DNA of 64,000 nt from Methanobacterium sp. (GTDB lineage: Archaea; Methanobacteriota; Methanobacteria; Methanobacteriales; Methanobacteriaceae). The notes below the pieces were generated by a model. That model was not told where the DNA came from. It saw nothing but the letters and a program-made list of their open reading frames with translations, and searched no databases. The stretch spans positions 62,001 to 126,000 of the forward strand of contig JADFDH010000004.1 of assembly GCA_018263005.1 (NCBI GenBank). The letters are read 5' to 3'. The position numbers and the translations under genes are program-made. Positions 46,013-54,306 of the stretch are shown here, one piece after another (the stretch's first letter is position 1; each line of letters begins with the position of its first letter).

Positions 46013-46432
46013 TTATTTTGGCATCTGTTCATAGTCACAGCTTTCACATTTATATTCATACCAAACCAGATTTCCCTTGCATTGGGGACATTTATATTTT
46101 CTTTCCTGTTCTTTTAGCCAGTTTTCTATCCCATATTCTTTGATATTCTTAAGATTATCGTATATTTCATGACGATATCTGAATTTGGATTTATTTGTAT
46201 GTGAATTTTTTAATTTATCAATTTTTTTACAGGGAAAATCAGCACAATCAATGCAAAAATTGAGGTTTTTATCTTCAAAACAGCATCTACGAATTCCACA
46301 TGACCATTTACTTTTTCTTTTTTGTTTTCTATCTTCTGAACCGCATCCTAGACAGGTTTTTCTTATCTTTAAAGAAGGACAGGCCCCACAATAAATCCCG
46401 CAAGGTGCAGTTTCATCAGGAATTCTTCCCAC
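46013..46432 (-). CDS. DUF3795 cysteine-rich protein
   Basis: A 139-residue protein with a DUF3795 domain (APCGIYCGACPSL, TCLGCGSEDR, CGIRRCC, FCIDCADFPC) and a C-terminal zinc ribbon (CPQC...CESC). About 15 cysteines point to metal binding. GGAGG lies eight nt before a GTG at 46432; the TTG at 46450 precedes the Shine-Dalgarno and is unlikely. It is in the GyrI/PadR run. Function unknown. Confidence 0.78.
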   Translation of the reverse strand: MGRIPDETAPCGIYCGACPSLKIRKTCLGCGSEDRKQKRKSKWSCGIRRCCFEDKNLNFCIDCADFPCKKIDKLKNSHTNKSKFRYRHEIYDNLKNIKEYGIENWLKEQERKYKCPQCKGNLVWYEYKCESCDYEQMPK

Positions 46433-46531
46433 CTTAATAACCTCCTTCAATCCCTTTTTTTATCAGATTAAATAAGAGCCAATTCCCCTTTAACTATTCC
46501 AGCTTAGAATTTTAATAAGTATACAAGCCCT

Positions 46532-46915
46532 TTAGTTTTCAAGCTTAGAATTTAATAAAAATCCAAAACCAACCGTTATTACTGGTATCAGGAGGTAGGT
46601 AATACCTATGTCCATCATATAATTGTTTAAACTCATTTGCATGGGACTGGTTGGTAGGAAAAGGATCAGATCAATCGCTATATTTATTATGAACCAGGAT
46701 ACTCCTATTATCACTCCTTCTCTTAGAAAACCTGTTTGAATATTTTTAAGATACAAATTAGCCATTAATACCACTATTATGGCCAGGATCAATGGCATTA
46801 TTGATTCAAACAAGGGGTTTCCTGAAGTTTTCAGAGGATAGATAAAAAAGGAAACAACAAATGGGATCAGCCAGACCAAGACACCATAAACAATTATTTT
46901 CAAAAATTTGTTCAT
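46532..46915 (-). CDS. 4-TM membrane protein, paralog of the gene at 44867
   Basis: A 127-residue protein with four TM helices; GGGTGAT sits just before ATG 46915. It is clearly related to the 44867 protein in length, helix order and sequence (see there). The 3' end AAGCTTGAAAAC is partly repeated about 40 bp downstream, again a 3'-end duplication. Its repeated pairing with GyrI-like genes suggests a membrane partner, for instance a toxin exporter or sensor. Confidence 0.75.
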   Translation of the reverse strand: MNKFLKIIVYGVLVWLIPFVVSFFIYPLKTSGNPLFESIMPLILAIIVVLMANLYLKNIQTGFLREGVIIGVSWFIINIAIDLILFLPTSPMQMSLNNYMMDIGITYLLIPVITVGFGFLLNSKLEN

Positions 46916-47001
46916 TAAATCACCCAAATTTTTAGTTAGACAATCGATCACACAAAAAAAGGTAATATTGGACGTTTAATCCTATTATTCAATTAGCCTT
47001 A

Positions 47002-47463
47002 TTATTTGTTTTTAATCACCGGGAAGCATTCCTCCGTGATTATTTCATTTTCCGGTGTTTCATTAGGATCAGATATGTATATTTCCTTAAGTGGGCCGAT
47101 TATCTGATAACCGTTTTTATAGGCGTATTGTGCCAGTTCCCCTATTGCTGTTCCACATTCACTGTAAGGGCCTTTGAATACTGTTGATAACACCAATTGT
47201 TCTGGTTCTGTTTTTATTTTAACTCTGCCTTCTTCTTCTGCTTCTCCAGTAAAAGGGATTCCTATTTCATATTTTAGTTCTTCTTCTGATACTTCCTGGG
47301 GGCTGTTGAAGAACACTCCAAAGGGGGGTCCCATCATCTGTAGACCTTTGGCCATGATGAATCCCACGGCTTCACCCATAAGTACTGGTATTTCCTCGAA
47401 AGAGCCGTTATACGATATATAGGCTACTTTTCTTTTTCCTAGTTTCTTTTCTACAATTTCCAT
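47002..47463 (-). CDS. GyrI-like effector-binding protein
   Basis: A 153-residue single GyrI-like (AraC effector-binding type) domain: KKLGKRKVAYISYNGSFEEIP, GPPFGVFFNSPQEV, RVKIKTEPEQLVLSTVFKGPYSE and GYQIIGPLKEIYISDPNETPENEI. GAGGTGA precedes the ATG. It is a close paralog of the 47499 protein, in tandem. Such proteins bind hydrophobic or DNA-damaging ligands or hydrolyse them. The role here is inferred from context. Confidence 0.82.
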   Translation of the reverse strand: MEIVEKKLGKRKVAYISYNGSFEEIPVLMGEAVGFIMAKGLQMMGPPFGVFFNSPQEVSEEELKYEIGIPFTGEAEEEGRVKIKTEPEQLVLSTVFKGPYSECGTAIGELAQYAYKNGYQIIGPLKEIYISDPNETPENEIITEECFPVIKNK

Positions 47464-47498
47464 CTTTTCACCTCTTAATTATTCATATAAAAGACATT

Positions 47499-47978
47499 CT
47501 AATCCCTTTTTTTAACCGGAAAGCATATTTCAGTTTCCAGCTCGCTTTCTGGTGTTTGGTGTGGATCTGATATGTAAGTCTCCATAGGAGGCCCAGTGAT
47601 CTGATATCCATTTTGGTGGGCATATTGTGCGATTGCAACATAAGCAACTGGACTTTGATTATAGGGTCCTTTATGGATTGTTGAAAGAACCAGTTGTTCT
47701 GGAATAGTTTTTATTTTTACCCTCCCTTGTTCTTCAGCTTCTCCTGCAAAGGGCATTCCCACTTCATACATTAACTCTTCTACTGGGACTTCTAGGGGAC
47801 TGTTTAAATAAACACAAAATGGATGCCCCCTCCATTGAAGTCCTTTAGTTGTTAAGATACCTTTAGATGTTAAATAACCTACAATTTCCCCAATAAGGCT
47901 AGTTATCTCTTGATAAGAGCCTTTATATGTTATGTATGCTACTTGCCTTTCTCCTTTTTTTTCCTCTTCTATTTCCAT
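47499..47978 (-). CDS. GyrI-like effector-binding protein
   Basis: A 159-residue paralog of the 47002 protein (KKGERQVAYITYKGSYQEIT, GRVKIKTIPEQLVLSTIHKGPY, YQITGPPMETYISDPHQTPESEL). The start at ATG 47978 has GTGAG just before it; the ATG at 48002, inside padR, directly follows its Shine-Dalgarno and is too close. It is first after padR, so the regulator and this gene are probably linked. Confidence 0.82.
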   Translation of the reverse strand: MEIEEEKKGERQVAYITYKGSYQEITSLIGEIVGYLTSKGILTTKGLQWRGHPFCVYLNSPLEVPVEELMYEVGMPFAGEAEEQGRVKIKTIPEQLVLSTIHKGPYNQSPVAYVAIAQYAHQNGYQITGPPMETYISDPHQTPESELETEICFPVKKRD

Positions 47979-47988
47979 ATTCTCACTT

Positions 47989-48537
47989 CTAAAGATTTTC
48001 ATCCCTTTTAATTTCGTCTATAAACTCCTTCACCCATTCCATCTCTGTTTTAAGGCTGGTTAATGGTCTACTGAAAAGTGCTTTGACATAGTAGGGGGCT
48101 TTTAATTCTTTTTGCATTCTAACAGAGCTTTCAAGGAATTTTATTCTGCCTTGGGCTGATTCTAAATAGTTTTCCAGACACCTGATAACTTCCTGTGGTT
48201 CCAGATAGTTAAGATATGCCAGTCCTAGATCAAAGGGATTTATTAATTTTTTATTCCAGGAGAGGAGTTCACGAATCTTTTCTTCCATGGTTTCTCTTCC
48301 CTGATCGGTTATGGTAAAAACTTTTCGGGAGGGTTTGCCTTCTACTATTTCCAGTTTAGAACTAACCAGTTCCTTCTTTTCCAGTTTTTTGAGTACGTAG
48401 TAAATAGATGAAAAGCCTATCTGAGTCCAGTTTCGCATTCCCCATCCTTCGATGGTTTTCTCCAGTTGATATCCGTACTGGGATTCCTCATATAACAATC
48501 CTAATATTGCAGCCTCTATGTCTGATATTATATTCAT
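47989..48537 (-). CDS. PadR family transcriptional regulator
   Basis: A 182-residue PadR-type protein: winged helix (about 1-85) with AAILGLLYEESQYGYQLEKTIEG, SSIYYVLKKLEKKELVSSKLEI and SRKVFTITDQGRE, then a C-terminal helical dimer domain with YLNYLEPQEVIRCLENYLE. It leads the eight-gene run and likely represses it until a ligand binds. ATG 48537 is about 25-30 nt downstream of a TTTATAT box, so the mRNA is probably leaderless. In-frame upstream codons (to 48621) are not needed. Confidence 0.86.
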   Translation of the reverse strand: MNIISDIEAAILGLLYEESQYGYQLEKTIEGWGMRNWTQIGFSSIYYVLKKLEKKELVSSKLEIVEGKPSRKVFTITDQGRETMEEKIRELLSWNKKLINPFDLGLAYLNYLEPQEVIRCLENYLESAQGRIKFLESSVRMQKELKAPYYVKALFSRPLTSLKTEMEWVKEFIDEIKRDENL

Positions 48538-48609
48538 AGAATATCCTATGTATATAATTAGATATAAAGTTTGTGTTATTTTTCTAAAAAAATGATAATT
48601 CATTTGAAC

Positions 48610-48629
48610 GAAAATTTCCAAAAATTTTC
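48610..48629. promoter_or_regulatory. GAAAATTT-N4-AAATTTTC inverted repeat upstream of padR
   Basis: Arms GAAAATTT (48610-48617) and AAATTTTC (48622-48629) are perfect. The site lies about 40-50 bp upstream of the padR TATA box, a plausible PadR operator, though AT-rich DNA makes chance likely. Confidence 0.4.
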
Positions 48630-48860
48630 TAAATTAATCTAATACTTACAAAAATAATATATTAATCAACTATTACTCCTAAATAGCTAATAGAGAATTC
48701 ATATATTTGCAAAGTCGGGGAATAGTTCTAAATTTCCATAGTAAAGAGTTTATTTAAAAATAGAATTTTTACTAATATCTTTAATAACTAATCTGAACAA
48801 TACCATAACTAAAATATAATTAAAAAAAAAGAACATGATTAATGTGAATTATTTAAGGAG

Positions 48861-48962
48861 TTGATTAAAATTTCAAAAGTATCAGGAACTAACAAAAGAA
48901 CCAGACCAAAGAGGAAATACAAAAAACCAGGAAGTAAACGAGGACGAGGAGTAAAAAAATAG
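48861..48962 (+). CDS. very basic 33-residue peptide
   Basis: An open frame from TTG 48861 (or ATT 48864/48870) to TAG 48962. From VSGTNKRTRPKRKYKKPGSK to the end it is almost half Lys/Arg with Gly, and ends RGRGVKK. AAGGAG at 48855-48860 lies just before the TTG; the ATT at 48870 would have normal spacing, so the start is non-AUG or unusual. The composition resembles ribosomal-protein or nucleic-acid-binding tails. A GATGG...CCATC hairpin follows the stop at 48967-48987. No homolog is recalled. Confidence 0.5.
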   Translation: MIKISKVSGTNKRTRPKRKYKKPGSKRGRGVKK

Positions 48963-49198
48963 TTTTGATGGTGTATATGCATCCATCAGACTACTTTTAT
49001 CAAGAAATATAAGACATCCCTAGTTATATTTCACCTAATATAGGTGATTAAACTATTATTTTTTCCCTTAATATAACAAACAGCTGATGATTTTCTTTTA
49101 TATTAAAAACAGCAGGATAATGTTGAATTATATTAAAAGCATCAGAATTTTGTTAAATTTTGTTAAAAAACCCTTAATTTAAATATTTTTTTTAATAC

Positions 49199-49327
49199 TC
49201 ATCCAGTAGATCTTTCCATTACTACTTTCAATTTGCTGCCGCAAACATCACAAGAGGCCCAAATATAAATATCTCTAAAATTACACCTACATTTACAGCA
49301 TTCCATATCATATAACCTATTTTTCAA
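49199..49327 (-). CDS. 42-residue zinc-ribbon protein
   Basis: A short frame with TTG start, GGAG eight nt upstream, and cysteines at residues 10, 11, 13, 15, 26 and 29 (ECCKCRC and CDVCG). The two pairs fit a small zinc finger. It lies in a long gap where no other gene is visible. The family is not recognised. Confidence 0.6.
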   Translation of the reverse strand: MKNRLYDMECCKCRCNFRDIYIWASCDVCGSKLKVVMERSTG

Positions 49328-49593
49328 ATTAACTACTCCTAAATTTGCTTAGAATTAAATTTATGTCATAGTAAAATTAGCGATTGGGTGACTTAATTCA
49401 TTATTAATATAGTTATTTAGGGTATATTATACTTTACATCTCATTTAAAAACCCACATTAAAATTACAGTTCACCCCGAATAATAAAAATAAAAATTAAA
49501 AAATCAAAATGTAACCTATAAATTAAACAAAATTCAATTATACAATTATTATCATGATTAATTCATAATTTACCATGTTAAAAAGTGATATGC

Positions 49594-49875
49594 ATGGATG
49601 ATATGCTGTGGTGGTTAATAGCAGGTACCAGGGGAGGTATCAATAGAGCTAGAATAATTAATGAACTCTATTCCAGACCATATAATGCTAATCAGCTTGC
49701 TAAAAATCTGGATCTCGATTATAAAACTATCCGGCATCATATGGATGTGTTGAAGAAAAATAAAATTATCAAATGCTCAGGTGAAGGGCAATACGGGAAA
49801 GTTTATATGCTTTCTAACATCATGAAAGAGAATTATGGTGAATTTAAAAGGATATGGAAAGAGACAGGAGATTAA
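49594..49875 (+). CDS. winged-helix DNA-binding protein
   Basis: A 93-residue ArsR-like winged helix: RARIINELYSRPYNANQLAKNLDLDYKTIRHHMDVLKKNKIIK, then a wing (GQYGKVYMLS). GTGAT five nt before ATG 49594 sets the start. It precedes a small membrane protein by 32 nt; such regulator/membrane pairs occur in several archaea. Target unknown. Confidence 0.82.
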   Translation: MDDMLWWLIAGTRGGINRARIINELYSRPYNANQLAKNLDLDYKTIRHHMDVLKKNKIIKCSGEGQYGKVYMLSNIMKENYGEFKRIWKETGD

Positions 49876-49907
49876 AAAAGAAATATTGTATTAGAGGAGG
49901 TTTAAAA

Positions 49908-50228
49908 ATGATCTTATACAGCTATATTGGTTTAGTATTGGCACTGGTTAACATATGTATGTTGTTGATTTTAATATCCATATACTGGAAAAATTATCGT
50001 AAATGGAAATCCCAATACACCATCGGTCTACTGGTGTTCGGAATATTCCTCCTCCTACAGAATATTCTCTCCCTATATTACTCCGCACCACCACCAGGAC
50101 CTTCACCCGGCCCGATGCCGGGCCCCACACCAGGCTTAATTGAAAGTCCCCATTATATCCCCCTATTATTGATTAACACATCTCAATTAATAGCCTTAGC
50201 AGCACTTCTAAAAATAAGTTGGAAATAA
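49908..50228 (+). CDS. small membrane protein with Pro-Gly-rich loop
   Basis: A 106-residue protein with three hydrophobic segments; a PPPGPSPGPMPGPTPG loop lies between TM2 and TM3. GAGGAGG lies seven nt before the ATG, so translation starts at 49908 and not earlier. It follows a winged-helix gene, as in regulator/DUF7521-like membrane pairs (from memory). The loop faces either side of the membrane; function unknown. Confidence 0.7.
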   Translation: MILYSYIGLVLALVNICMLLILISIYWKNYRKWKSQYTIGLLVFGIFLLLQNILSLYYSAPPPGPSPGPMPGPTPGLIESPHYIPLLLINTSQLIALAALLKISWK

Positions 50229-50300
50229 ATCAGGAATAATTTGTAATAGGTAAATAGCTAGATGAGATAGAAGATAATATAAATTGAGAAGGTGTTTTTT

Positions 50301-50597
50301 ATGGATCAATTTGAAGAACTTATAAGTCAGCTTGAAGATTTATCCGGGAAAGATAAAGAAGAAGAGATAGAAAAATTACAAAAAGATTGTGTATGTCCAG
50401 TCTGCCCCTCTTATGATCAATGTGCCAAAGATGCAGGTGAAAATATTTTCTGTATCAATGGTAAATGCAGTTGCATCAGCCAAGAGAAAGGTTGTATGTG
50501 CCCCACCTGTCCATTTGCATCTAAATATAAGATCGGTGTTTTCCATAATTTTTACTGTATTCGGGGTGGAGAGTTAGATCAGCGCAAATTAGGATAA
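50301..50597 (+). CDS. DUF2769 cysteine-rich protein
   Basis: A 98-residue protein with two copies of a CxCPxCP motif (CVCPVCPSYDQC, GCMCPTCPF) and FCINGKCSC, FYCIRGG segments, as in DUF2769. AAGGTG before ATG 50301 gives the start. It probably binds metal; function unknown. It lies between the small membrane protein and the COG2426-type gene. Confidence 0.8.
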   Translation: MDQFEELISQLEDLSGKDKEEEIEKLQKDCVCPVCPSYDQCAKDAGENIFCINGKCSCISQEKGCMCPTCPFASKYKIGVFHNFYCIRGGELDQRKLG

Positions 50598-50636
50598 AAT
50601 CCCCTATAATTTACTAAATTAAGCTCTTTTGATATA

Positions 50637-51077
50637 ATGGAAATCTTATACAGTGTTATTATTATTTTTATTGTTGGAATTATGGAATTATGGTTAGCTG
50701 TGCCTTTAGGCTTTGTTTTTAACTTATCACCACTAAGCACTGCATTCTTCTCTGCACTTGGATCAATTACTGCCGCTGTGATAGTAACATTTTCAGGAGC
50801 GGAACTTAGAAGTAAGTTCATTAAGTGGCGTTATGGAACCAATAAAGGTCCTAAAAGAGGTCGAATATATGAAATTTGGAAAAAATATGGTGTAATTGGA
50901 TTAGGACTCCTTTCACCTCTTTTTTTCGGAGCACCCCTGGGTGCGGCTTTGGGAATAATCTTAGGAGCTGATAAATATCCATTGTTACTATGGATGATCC
51001 TAGGAATAATCATTTGGAGCGTTGGATTAACCACGGCAGTTTTCCTGGGCTTCATCACTCTCAATGTATATTTATAA
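50637..51077 (+). CDS. small multi-drug export-like membrane protein (COG2426)
   Basis: A 146-residue protein with four hydrophobic segments (IIIFIVGIMELWLAVPLGFVF, ALGSITAAVIVTFSG, GLGLLSPLFFGAPLGAALGIILG, GIIIWSVGLTTAVFLGF) and the polar GRIYEIWKKYG loop typical of the COG2426/PF06695 family. The export role is from the family name and is unproven. It is last in a run with DUF2769. Confidence 0.8.
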   Translation: MEILYSVIIIFIVGIMELWLAVPLGFVFNLSPLSTAFFSALGSITAAVIVTFSGAELRSKFIKWRYGTNKGPKRGRIYEIWKKYGVIGLGLLSPLFFGAPLGAALGIILGADKYPLLLWMILGIIIWSVGLTTAVFLGFITLNVYL

Positions 51078-51393
51078 AAAGTCAAACATACAACAATCAG
51101 TCCTAATAAAATTTTATCATCCTGAAACAGATTTAATCTATTTTTTTAAAAAAAAAGACATAATTACCTTTTTATTTATAAATTAATAAGTATTCTACAG
51201 ACTTTTTCATGTATTTCTTCATTTTTAAGTGATTTAAGGATTTATCGAAACATTTAATAGTATTATAAGCAAATTATTCATTTAATAGAACTTATAAAGC
51301 TAATGACTTATAAAATTAGAATATGAACGTTATATTTAATTTAAATAAACCATAACCGGCACAATTAACAAATAGTGCATGAGGGTGTTTTAA
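51078..51393 (+). other. intergenic leader region of ino1
   Basis: No gene is visible. The region contains a direct repeat ACTTATAAA separated by 7 nt (near 51290-51315), and an AT-rich stretch near 51335-51350 that may hold the ino1 promoter before GAGGGTG and TTG 51394. Otherwise it looks featureless. Confidence 0.4.
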
Positions 51394-52497
51394 TTGGAAA
51401 AAATAAAAATAGCGATAATTGGTATTGGTAATTGTGCAAGCTCACTGATACAGGGTATCTATTATTATAAAGATAAAAGGCCTGAGGATGCTATAGGCTT
51501 AATGCATTGGGATATTGGAGGATATGAACCATCTGATATAGAAGTGGTGGCCGCTGTAGATATTGACCAGAGAAAAGTAGGATTAGATGTCAGCAAAGCC
51601 ATATTTGCTAAACCAAACTGTACAGAGATTTTCTGTCAGGATATACCAGAAATGGATGTTAAAGTCTCTATGGGAAAAGTTTTAGATGGTGTAGCGCCTC
51701 ACATGGCGGAACATAACGTTGATAAAACCTTCATAATCTCAGATAAAGATGAAAATGATAAAGAAGAGATCATTAAGATATTTAAAAACAGCGGTGCTGA
51801 AATACTTCTGAATTATCTTCCGGTAGGATCGGAGGAAGCCAGCAGATTCTATGCAGAATGCGCATTGGAAGCTGGGCTGGCCTTCATCAATAACATGCCT
51901 GTTTTTATTGTCAGTGATCCGCAATGGGCTGCTAGATTTGAAGAAAAAAACCTCCCAATGGTGGGTGATGATATTAAAGCCCAAATCGGAGCAACAATAA
52001 CCCATAGAACTCTGGCCAATCTCTTCAAAGAAAGAGGGGTTAAACTGGAGAGAACCTATCAACTTAACACCGGGGGTAACACTGACTTTTTAAACATGCT
52101 GAACAGAAGCCGTTTAGACTCTAAAAAAGAATCAAAGACAGAAGCAGTTCAATCTGTCCTGGCTGAGAGGATGGACCCCGAAAATATTCACATAGGCCCC
52201 AGTGATTACGTTCCCTGGCAAAAGGATAATAAACTATGTTTTTTGCGTATGGAGGGTAAGACCTTTGGAGATGTGCCCATGAACATCGAACTCAGATTAA
52301 GTGTGGAAGACTCCCCTAATTCTGCAGGATGTGTTATAGATGCTGTTAGATGTTGTAAATTGGCTTTGGATCGAAATATTGGCGGTCAGCTCACTTCGAT
52401 TTCTGCTTATACCATGAAACATCCTCCAGAACAGTTCACCGATGATGAAGCACGGGATATGGTAGATGATTTCATTAGTGGTAAAAGAGAACGTTGA
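51394..52497 (+). CDS. ino1: myo-inositol-1-phosphate synthase
   Basis: A 367-residue NAD-dependent isomerase (glucose-6-phosphate to inositol-1-phosphate): Rossmann GIGNCASSLIQG, AVDIDQRKVG, the YLPVGSEEASRFYAE region, KAQIGATITHRTLANL, QLNTGGNTDFLNM and SAGCVIDAVRCCKLAL. It provides inositol for archaeal phospholipids or inositol solutes. TTG start with GAGGGTG. Stand-alone. Confidence 0.93.
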   Translation: MEKIKIAIIGIGNCASSLIQGIYYYKDKRPEDAIGLMHWDIGGYEPSDIEVVAAVDIDQRKVGLDVSKAIFAKPNCTEIFCQDIPEMDVKVSMGKVLDGVAPHMAEHNVDKTFIISDKDENDKEEIIKIFKNSGAEILLNYLPVGSEEASRFYAECALEAGLAFINNMPVFIVSDPQWAARFEEKNLPMVGDDIKAQIGATITHRTLANLFKERGVKLERTYQLNTGGNTDFLNMLNRSRLDSKKESKTEAVQSVLAERMDPENIHIGPSDYVPWQKDNKLCFLRMEGKTFGDVPMNIELRLSVEDSPNSAGCVIDAVRCCKLALDRNIGGQLTSISAYTMKHPPEQFTDDEARDMVDDFISGKRER

Positions 52498-52567
52498 AAA
52501 ACCCTTTTTTTAATAAAAAAATCAGCATAAAAAAGAAATTAATAAGAAAATCCTTTCTTTTAGTGTT

Positions 52568-53386
52568 TTAGGTTATATTATTCTCTCGAGTGGTTGCTTC
52601 ACATTCTAATTGTGGCTCTTGTGAATATCTACCATTTTTAAGGTCATTGGTTACTTTTTTTAGTATTTCTTCTCGAGATAAACTGTTCTTACATGCATTT
52701 ATTTCCTTACAGAAATAATAGGTAAATGCTCCGTGCCAGCTGTTTTCTATATTCGCATCGGCACTGGTCTGTTCTGGTTTACAGGCAGCCCATAGAATAT
52801 GCTGTTTACCTTCAGCCAGTGATTGTAAGATTTTTTTGGATTCTTTATCTTCTATATCCTCAAAGGCCTCTAATGAAGGAGGTGGCATGAATCTGGGTTG
52901 TCTGTCCTGAATCAGATCTATAGCTTTAAGGCCCGATCCACTATGACAGGTGTCTAGGTAGGCCTCTAATTTCACGTTATCCGGTAGCTGGATGAATAGA
53001 TCATGAAGTTCATCATCGATTATAATACGATCTGGGTCCCATGTATTTCCTTTCACATTTAAATCATAGGGACAGAAAGCCTCATCTACTTTATCTGGCT
53101 CATCTCCACTTGTATCTGGCATTTGTGTCCCGTGACTGGACATGCTGAAAATCAGACTTTCATATTTACCTGTTTTAGCTTCTTCTACCATTTCTTCTAG
53201 GTTTTTGATAATATTTTCCTTGGTGGCTTTATTATCCGTGAGTTTTACAATATCTGATTTTGAATAACCCAGATACTTCATGAGTAATGCTTCCATGTCG
53301 TTGGCATCGTTTATACATCCTTTCAATGCACTGGATGGGTAATTTTTGAAGTTGTTTATTCCTACACATAGTGCTTTTTTTGCCAT
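52568..53386 (-). CDS. caspase-family (metacaspase-like) cysteine protease
   Basis: A 272-residue peptidase C14 protein. Motifs are ALCVGINNF and GCINDANDMEALL at the start, catalytic His85 in SMSSHGTQ, EAFCPYDLN, and catalytic Cys147 in AYLDTCHSGSG; later AACKPEQTSADA and WHGAFTYYFC. No signal peptide or TM is seen, so it is probably cytoplasmic. GGGAGG precedes the ATG. It follows the papain-like gene by 15 nt in the same operon. Confidence 0.88.
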   Translation of the reverse strand: MAKKALCVGINNFKNYPSSALKGCINDANDMEALLMKYLGYSKSDIVKLTDNKATKENIIKNLEEMVEEAKTGKYESLIFSMSSHGTQMPDTSGDEPDKVDEAFCPYDLNVKGNTWDPDRIIIDDELHDLFIQLPDNVKLEAYLDTCHSGSGLKAIDLIQDRQPRFMPPPSLEAFEDIEDKESKKILQSLAEGKQHILWAACKPEQTSADANIENSWHGAFTYYFCKEINACKNSLSREEILKKVTNDLKNGRYSQEPQLECEATTRENNIT

Positions 53387-53401
53387 ATTATTTCCTCCCT
53401 T

Positions 53402-54268
53402 TTATTTTAAAGCGAATTCACCTGTATCAATCCAATCACTGCATATTAATGTCCACCAATCTTGGGCTAAACCTCTTAGCACATACTCATATGGTAACCA
53501 GCCGTAACCTGCTTCACCCCATTTAGAACCCCATGAATTTCTAATTAGAATGGCCCCTATAGTTTCATTCTTACAAGTGGGGTTTTGGATTTTTAGATTG
53601 TCATCATATCCCACTGCCATTATAGCATGTCCTCCTTCTACTTTTTCTTTAGAACAGGGGAAGGGTATTTTTCCGTCTCTAGCATCCCATATAGAACTAT
53701 ATACTGTAAAACCGAACATAGATGGCATCCTGGCTGCTAGGTTGGTTTTTATTCTTGCAAGTAGATCTTCTTTTGATGTGTTAGGCGGATCTAGATTAAC
53801 ATATTTTAAAGCCTTATAACTCTGTGAATATGCATAACAGAACGCTGGTGGTTCTTCATCGAAATCTTCTATTTGATAGGGATAGTATTCTTCGGGGAGC
53901 ACTCCAAATAATACCATGGCACTCATTGTTGTCCTTAAAAAAGCGCCTGTATCCCCGGTTTGTTTCATTAAATTTCTGGTGATCTTGTATAAGAATAGTC
54001 TGCTGGCATCTAGATGTTTTCCAAATGCTTTGCGCTCATAATATTCTAACAACCCCACACCTGCATTTGCGGTACATGATCCGATTTTTCCTTGATCTTC
54101 TACTGGAGAGCACCATTTTCTAAGATCTACTTTATCTGGAACTGTTTCTAATGGTTCTTTAATTCCTACAGCTTCCATCATTGGTAATATTTTCTTATTT
54201 TCAACTGTTAAGTCCCTGAAATCAGGCCTATCAGGCAACCAACCCAATCCTTTTTTTTTAGTTTGCAT
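53402..54268 (-). CDS. papain-like (C1 family) cysteine protease
   Basis: A 288-residue C1 peptidase without signal peptide or long propeptide; the first 50 residues contain GLGWLPDRPDFRDL seen in bacterial/archaeal C1 proteins. Active-site marks are Q59 (EDQGKIGSC), C65, H214 (GGHAIMAVGYDD) and N244 (IRNSWG). GGAGG precedes the ATG. It lies upstream of the caspase-like gene. Substrate unknown; cytoplasmic location is inferred. Confidence 0.88.
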   Translation of the reverse strand: MQTKKKGLGWLPDRPDFRDLTVENKKILPMMEAVGIKEPLETVPDKVDLRKWCSPVEDQGKIGSCTANAGVGLLEYYERKAFGKHLDASRLFLYKITRNLMKQTGDTGAFLRTTMSAMVLFGVLPEEYYPYQIEDFDEEPPAFCYAYSQSYKALKYVNLDPPNTSKEDLLARIKTNLAARMPSMFGFTVYSSIWDARDGKIPFPCSKEKVEGGHAIMAVGYDDNLKIQNPTCKNETIGAILIRNSWGSKWGEAGYGWLPYEYVLRGLAQDWWTLICSDWIDTGEFALK

Positions 54269-54306
54269 GAAATTCCTCCTTTTTTGTTATTAATAAATAA
54301 TTTTAG

